From: Synechococcales cyanobacterium PMM_0002
GTDB taxonomy: Bacteria > Cyanobacteriota > Cyanobacteriia > Elainellales > Elainellaceae
Direction: 5' to 3'
Assembly (NCBI GenBank): GCA_949127925.1
Contig: CASBQX010000318.1
Span: forward strand, 1-7,436
DNA length: 7,436 bases
Position 1 is the first letter of the stretch. Each line of letters begins with the position of its first letter. Under the pieces are notes generated by a model. The model was given only the letters and a program-made list of their open reading frames with translations, did no database searches and had not been told where the DNA came from. Below, piece by piece: positions 5,370-7,436 of the stretch. The translations under genes and the position numbers were made by a program.

Positions 5370-5385
5370 GATTGTTAGATTGTTA
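5370..5385 (+). repeat. Exact 8-bp tandem duplication upstream of the DUF760 gene
   Basis: GATTGTTA occurs twice without a gap, 33 bp before the GTG start of the next gene. It is followed by the AT-rich AAGTAATAAAAAA, which could include a -10 box. This may be a promoter-proximal binding site. The evidence is the pattern alone. Confidence 0.6.
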
Positions 5386-5417
5386 AGTAATAAAAAACGG
5401 TCTAAGAGGTCCTTACC

Positions 5418-5753
5418 GTGAACAATGCGTCCAATAAAGTTTCAGAACTCTTTGAGGGTGGCGAGTCGGGCAACGTATTATGGCAATACGTCCAGTCGAT
5501 GAATTCAGAAACCGTGGCGCAGCTCTCCAAGCCTGGTACGTCTGAAGTGTTTCAAGTGATGGAACGAAATATCATTGGCCTGTTGGGGGCACTGCCCTCG
5601 GAACACTTTGATGTCTCGATTACGACCAGCAGAGAGCACTTGGGGCGGCTGATGGCGTCAGCGATGATGAGTGGCTATTTCCTAAGAAACGCTGAACAGC
5701 GAATGACGTTTGAACGGTCACTGCCAGGTGATATGACGTCTGACGCTGAGTAG
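5418..5753 (+). CDS. DUF760 family protein of unknown function
   Basis: The protein has 111 residues. The core from about residue 20 to 101 matches my recollection of DUF760, a family of cyanobacteria and plastids: LWQYVQSMNSETVAQLSKPGTSEV (in part), then ERNIIGLLGALPSEHFDVSITTSREHLGRLMASAMMSGYFLRNAEQRM (in part) and a short acidic tail. It is predicted soluble and mostly helical, with no signal peptide, metal site or catalytic motif that I can identify. The function is not known to me. The GTG at 5418 is chosen because AGAGG lies at proper spacing upstream and the conserved region follows soon after. It sits 83 bp after ridA and 88 bp before the earliest mutY start, so it may have its own promoter near the 8-bp repeat. 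Confidence 0.85.
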   Translation: MNNASNKVSELFEGGESGNVLWQYVQSMNSETVAQLSKPGTSEVFQVMERNIIGLLGALPSEHFDVSITTSREHLGRLMASAMMSGYFLRNAEQRMTFERSLPGDMTSDAE

Positions 5754-5830
5754 TTTTCTTGGGTCATCCTGACTTGGCGAGGTCTGACTGGGTGATGTTA
5801 ATCCAGGACGGCTCCCTTAGCTGGGCACAA

Positions 5831-5882
5831 ATCCACAGCGTTTGATCCACAGCGACCTTAGGATTTTTATCGGATTTTTACC
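5831..5882 (+). repeat. Two adjacent short direct-repeat pairs at the 5' end of mutY
   Basis: ATCCACAGCG occurs at 5831-5840 and 5845-5854, separated by TTTG, which supplies the putative TTG start. GGATTTTTATC (5861-5871) and GGATTTTTACC (5872-5882) follow as an 11-bp tandem pair. Both lie in the DUF760-mutY junction, within or just before the least conserved part of the mutY reading frame. They resemble regulatory or slippage-derived repeats more than conserved coding sequence. Confidence 0.65.
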
Positions 5883-7080
5883 GGATGTGGCTTCGCTTAA
5901 AGATACTTCAGATAGTCTTGCTGCCTATCTGACGGCAGGTTCTCTGCTCCCTAACTCCCTAATCTCGGCAGATCAGCCAACTGACCTGCCGAGTTTTATT
6001 GTTGAGCCGCTAAAGCAAAATCTGCGACAAAGTCTGTTGGATTGGTATGGGCAGCAGGGGCGTGATTTACCGTGGCGGCAGAGTCGAGATCCCTATCGCA
6101 TTTGGATCTCGGAAGTGATGCTGCAACAAACCCAAGTTAAGACAGTTATTCCTTACTATGAACGTTGGCTAGAGCAGTTTCCGGCGATCGCCCCCCTTGC
6201 GTCTGCTCGCCAAGAGCAGGTGCTAAAAGCCTGGGAAGGCTTGGGCTACTATGCCCGCGCCCGCAACCTGCACCGGGCAGCACAAATTATCGTAGAACAC
6301 CATCACAGCACCTTCCCTGACACATTGGCGATCGCCCTCACCCTACCCGGCATTGGACGGACGACGGCTGGAGGAATTTTGAGTGCAGCATTTGACCAAC
6401 CTGTGCCCATTTTGGATGGTAATGTAAAGCGGGTGCTGGCTCGGCTAATGGCCCTGCGGGTGCCTCCCAATCGAGCGTTGAAGACTCTGTGGGCGCTATC
6501 TGAAACAATTTTAGATTGGCAGCAGCCGCGTAATTTTAACCAGGCTCTGATGGACTTGGGAGCCACAGTCTGCATACCCAAACGCCCCACCTGCCCAGTC
6601 TGCCCTTGGAACCGCTACTGCGAAGCACATCGACTCACCATGCAAAACGACTTGCCCCTGTCAGAACAGCGATCGCCTCTGCCCCATAAAATGATCGGAG
6701 TTGCCGTGATTTGGCATGAAGATGGCCGGATTTTGATTGACCGACGGCGGCAGGAAGGTCTACTGGGCGGGCTGTGGGAGTTTCCTGGTGGGAAGGTAGA
6801 GCCAGGTGAAACGATCGAAGCCTGCATTCAACGCGAAATTCAGGAAGAATTGGGGATTGAAGTGGAAGTGGGCGATCGCCTAATCACAATCGACCATGCC
6901 TATTCTCACTTCCGCGTCACCCTGAATGTGCACCACTGCCGGCATCTTGGCGGCGAACCTCAGCCGTTAGAATGCGACGAAGTGCGCTGGGTTAGCCTAG
7001 ACGAAATTGATCAATTTCCATTTCCCAAAGCAAACACTCAAATCATTGCCGCCCTACGCGAAACGAGCTACAGGCCATGA
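5842..7080 (+). CDS. mutY: Adenine DNA glycosylase MutY with a complete MutT-like Nudix domain
   Basis: MutY removes adenine mispaired with 8-oxoguanine. The glycosylase domain (about 60-262) shows catalytic Glu91 (WISEVMLQQTQV), the helix-hairpin-helix LPGIGRTTAGG and catalytic Asp192 (PILDGNVKRV). Glu91 and Asp192 are 101 residues apart, as in Escherichia coli MutY. The 4Fe-4S cysteines are Cys244, 251, 254 and 260 (Cx6Cx2Cx5C). The C-terminal domain (284-406) carries AYSHF (353-357), equivalent to the Phe-Ser-His loop that senses 8-oxoG. It also has an intact Nudix box at 317-339 (GKVEPGE, then REIQEELGI), whereas classical MutY domains have lost this box. The start is uncertain. Homology begins near residue 56, but upstream only TTG 5842 and GTG 5887 are usable, neither has a clear Shine-Dalgarno sequence, and residues 1-52 look non-conserved and overlie repeats and a terminator-like hairpin. 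Confidence 0.95.
   Translation: MIHSDLRIFIGFLPDVASLKDTSDSLAAYLTAGSLLPNSLISADQPTDLPSFIVEPLKQNLRQSLLDWYGQQGRDLPWRQSRDPYRIWISEVMLQQTQVKTVIPYYERWLEQFPAIAPLASARQEQVLKAWEGLGYYARARNLHRAAQIIVEHHHSTFPDTLAIALTLPGIGRTTAGGILSAAFDQPVPILDGNVKRVLARLMALRVPPNRALKTLWALSETILDWQQPRNFNQALMDLGATVCIPKRPTCPVCPWNRYCEAHRLTMQNDLPLSEQRSPLPHKMIGVAVIWHEDGRILIDRRRQEGLLGGLWEFPGGKVEPGETIEACIQREIQEELGIEVEVGDRLITIDHAYSHFRVTLNVHHCRHLGGEPQPLECDEVRWVSLDEIDQFPFPKANTQIIAALRETSYRP
5964..5997 (+). terminator. Terminator-like hairpin within the apparent mutY N-terminal extension
   Basis: CTCGGCAG (5964-5971) pairs exactly with CTGCCGAG (5986-5993). After one A-C mismatch, TCAG pairs with CTGA around a CCAA tetraloop. The right arm is followed directly by TTTTATT. 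This is the form of an intrinsic terminator on the plus strand. It could end the transcript from the DUF760 gene or attenuate mutY, yet it lies in frame within residues 41-52 of the longest mutY frame. Confidence 0.5.
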
Positions 7081-7116
7081 GCATATAGCGGTTCGTATGC
7101 TAGTGAAGTGCATCAG

Positions 7117-7143
7117 AGTAGGGGCGATACGGCAGTTCGCCCT
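7117..7143. repeat. REP-like palindrome downstream of mutY
   Basis: GGGCGA (7122-7127) pairs with TCGCCC (7137-7142). The context AGTAGGGGCGATACGGCAGT resembles a degenerate copy of a GTAGGGGCGAACGGCC-type palindrome that I recall as dispersed in many cyanobacterial genomes. It has no T-run, so it is not a clear terminator. The 6-bp hairpin AGCATA/TATGCT (7080-7085, 7096-7101) lies just before it. Confidence 0.4.
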
Positions 7144-7195
7144 CCGATCTATACCGCACCAGATCGATAATTGCTATACAAGCCGTAAGGACAAA

Positions 7196-7436
7196 TCATT
7201 CGACCATACTCAAATCAAAGATCATCTCTGAATCTGAATTGAACAGGTAGTCATAGTCAAACGTAAGAGCATGAGGATGGCGCATGATCGAAAAGCCAAA
7301 GCTGGTCGCAACATCTATTGTAAAGGTGGCGATCACTAGCTCAAGCAGCTTTTTTTCGGTTAGCTCAGGCAGTTGGACAAAGTAATTGCGCTTAGCAAAA
7401 AATACGCCTTCATCTTTGGGCACAATAATTCCATTG
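7196..7436 (-). CDS. Unrecognised hypothetical protein, 3' part only (runs off right edge)
   Basis: The frame is open from the window edge to a TGA at 7196-7198, giving at least 80 residues. A GTG at 7423 could be a start, but codons for NGII precede it without a stop, so the gene more likely begins outside the window. The visible part includes VFFAKRNYFVQLPELTEKKLLELVIATF, then a region rich in Phe, Asp and Tyr (TFDYDYLFNSDSEMIFDLSMVE) that ends acidic. There is no signal peptide or membrane segment in view and no motif I can assign. It is convergent with mutY, whose stop lies 115 bp away. It is retained because the frame is open to the edge and has a normal residue composition. Confidence 0.45.
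   Translation of the reverse strand, partial: NGIIVPKDEGVFFAKRNYFVQLPELTEKKLLELVIATFTIDVATSFGFSIMRHPHALTFDYDYLFNSDSEMIFDLSMVE

Larger units (their letters stand above)
465..6879. repeat. Dispersed HIP1 octamers (GCGATCGC), 13 copies
   Basis: Copies begin at 465, 1020, 1300, 1534, 1850, 2797, 3145, 4924, 5167, 6184, 6328, 6669 and 6872. This highly iterated palindrome is a known hallmark of many cyanobacterial genomes. All but the one at 1850 are inside genes. None lies between 3153 and 4923. Confidence 0.95.

Noticed and set aside
5138..5386. An 82-codon plus-strand open frame overlapping the 3' half of ridA
   Set aside because: It is an out-of-frame shadow of a clear RidA domain. The Arg/Pro-rich composition reflects the other frame.
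7007..7231. A 74-codon plus-strand frame after and overlapping the end of mutY
   Set aside because: It begins inside mutY in another frame, spans the REP-like palindrome and ends over the opposing edge gene. There is no ribosome-binding site and no family.
1..7436. CRISPR array, IS element, prophage or toxin-antitoxin system
   Set aside because: There are no regularly spaced direct repeats of 20-40 bp, no transposase or integrase, and no recognisable toxin or antitoxin family.

Overview
The window comes from a cyanobacterial chromosome, probably a filamentous or Leptolyngbya-like lineage, although the genus cannot be settled from this sequence. Three observations support this. It carries psbV (photosystem II cytochrome c550) and petE (plastocyanin). 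It has a DUF760 gene, a family found in cyanobacteria and plastids. It contains 13 copies of the cyanobacterial HIP1 palindrome GCGATCGC, where about 0.1 would be expected by chance. Non-ATG starts are common: GTG for the rhomboid protease, psbV, the Nudix gene and the DUF760 gene, and probably TTG for the left-edge transporter gene.

The left half (1-3221) is on the minus strand. Read in the direction of transcription it holds psbV, a strong intrinsic terminator, petE, a rhomboid intramembrane protease, rpmI (L35), rplT (L20), and the 5' end of an amino-acid-type periplasmic binding protein whose TTG start overlaps the rplT stop. psbV and petE encode lumenal redox proteins of the photosynthetic chain. 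rpmI and rplT are the usual L35-L20 ribosomal pair.

The centre (3222-4013) is a 792-bp divergent intergenic region with no convincing gene. It does hold several strong hairpins, one of them with two mutually exclusive pairings, a 23-codon mini-frame and a decayed tRNA-like segment.

The right half (4014-7080) is on the plus strand. It holds a CheY/PilH-like single-domain response regulator overlapping a Nudix hydrolase gene by 4 nt, then RidA, a DUF760 protein, and a MutY adenine glycosylase whose C-terminal domain keeps a complete MutT-type Nudix box. Nudix, RidA and MutY-MutT all deal with damaged or reactive metabolites or oxidised nucleotides, so a loose damage-control neighbourhood is a reasonable inference. 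A partial, unrecognised minus-strand gene runs off the right edge.

The most unusual structural theme is a set of short tandem duplications (8-14 bp units, 2-3 copies) at gene junctions. One has apparently been translated into a 27-residue tail on RidA. Others, together with a terminator-like hairpin, lie inside the apparent N-terminal extension of MutY and cast doubt on its start. I see no CRISPR array, intact insertion sequence, prophage or obvious defence system.
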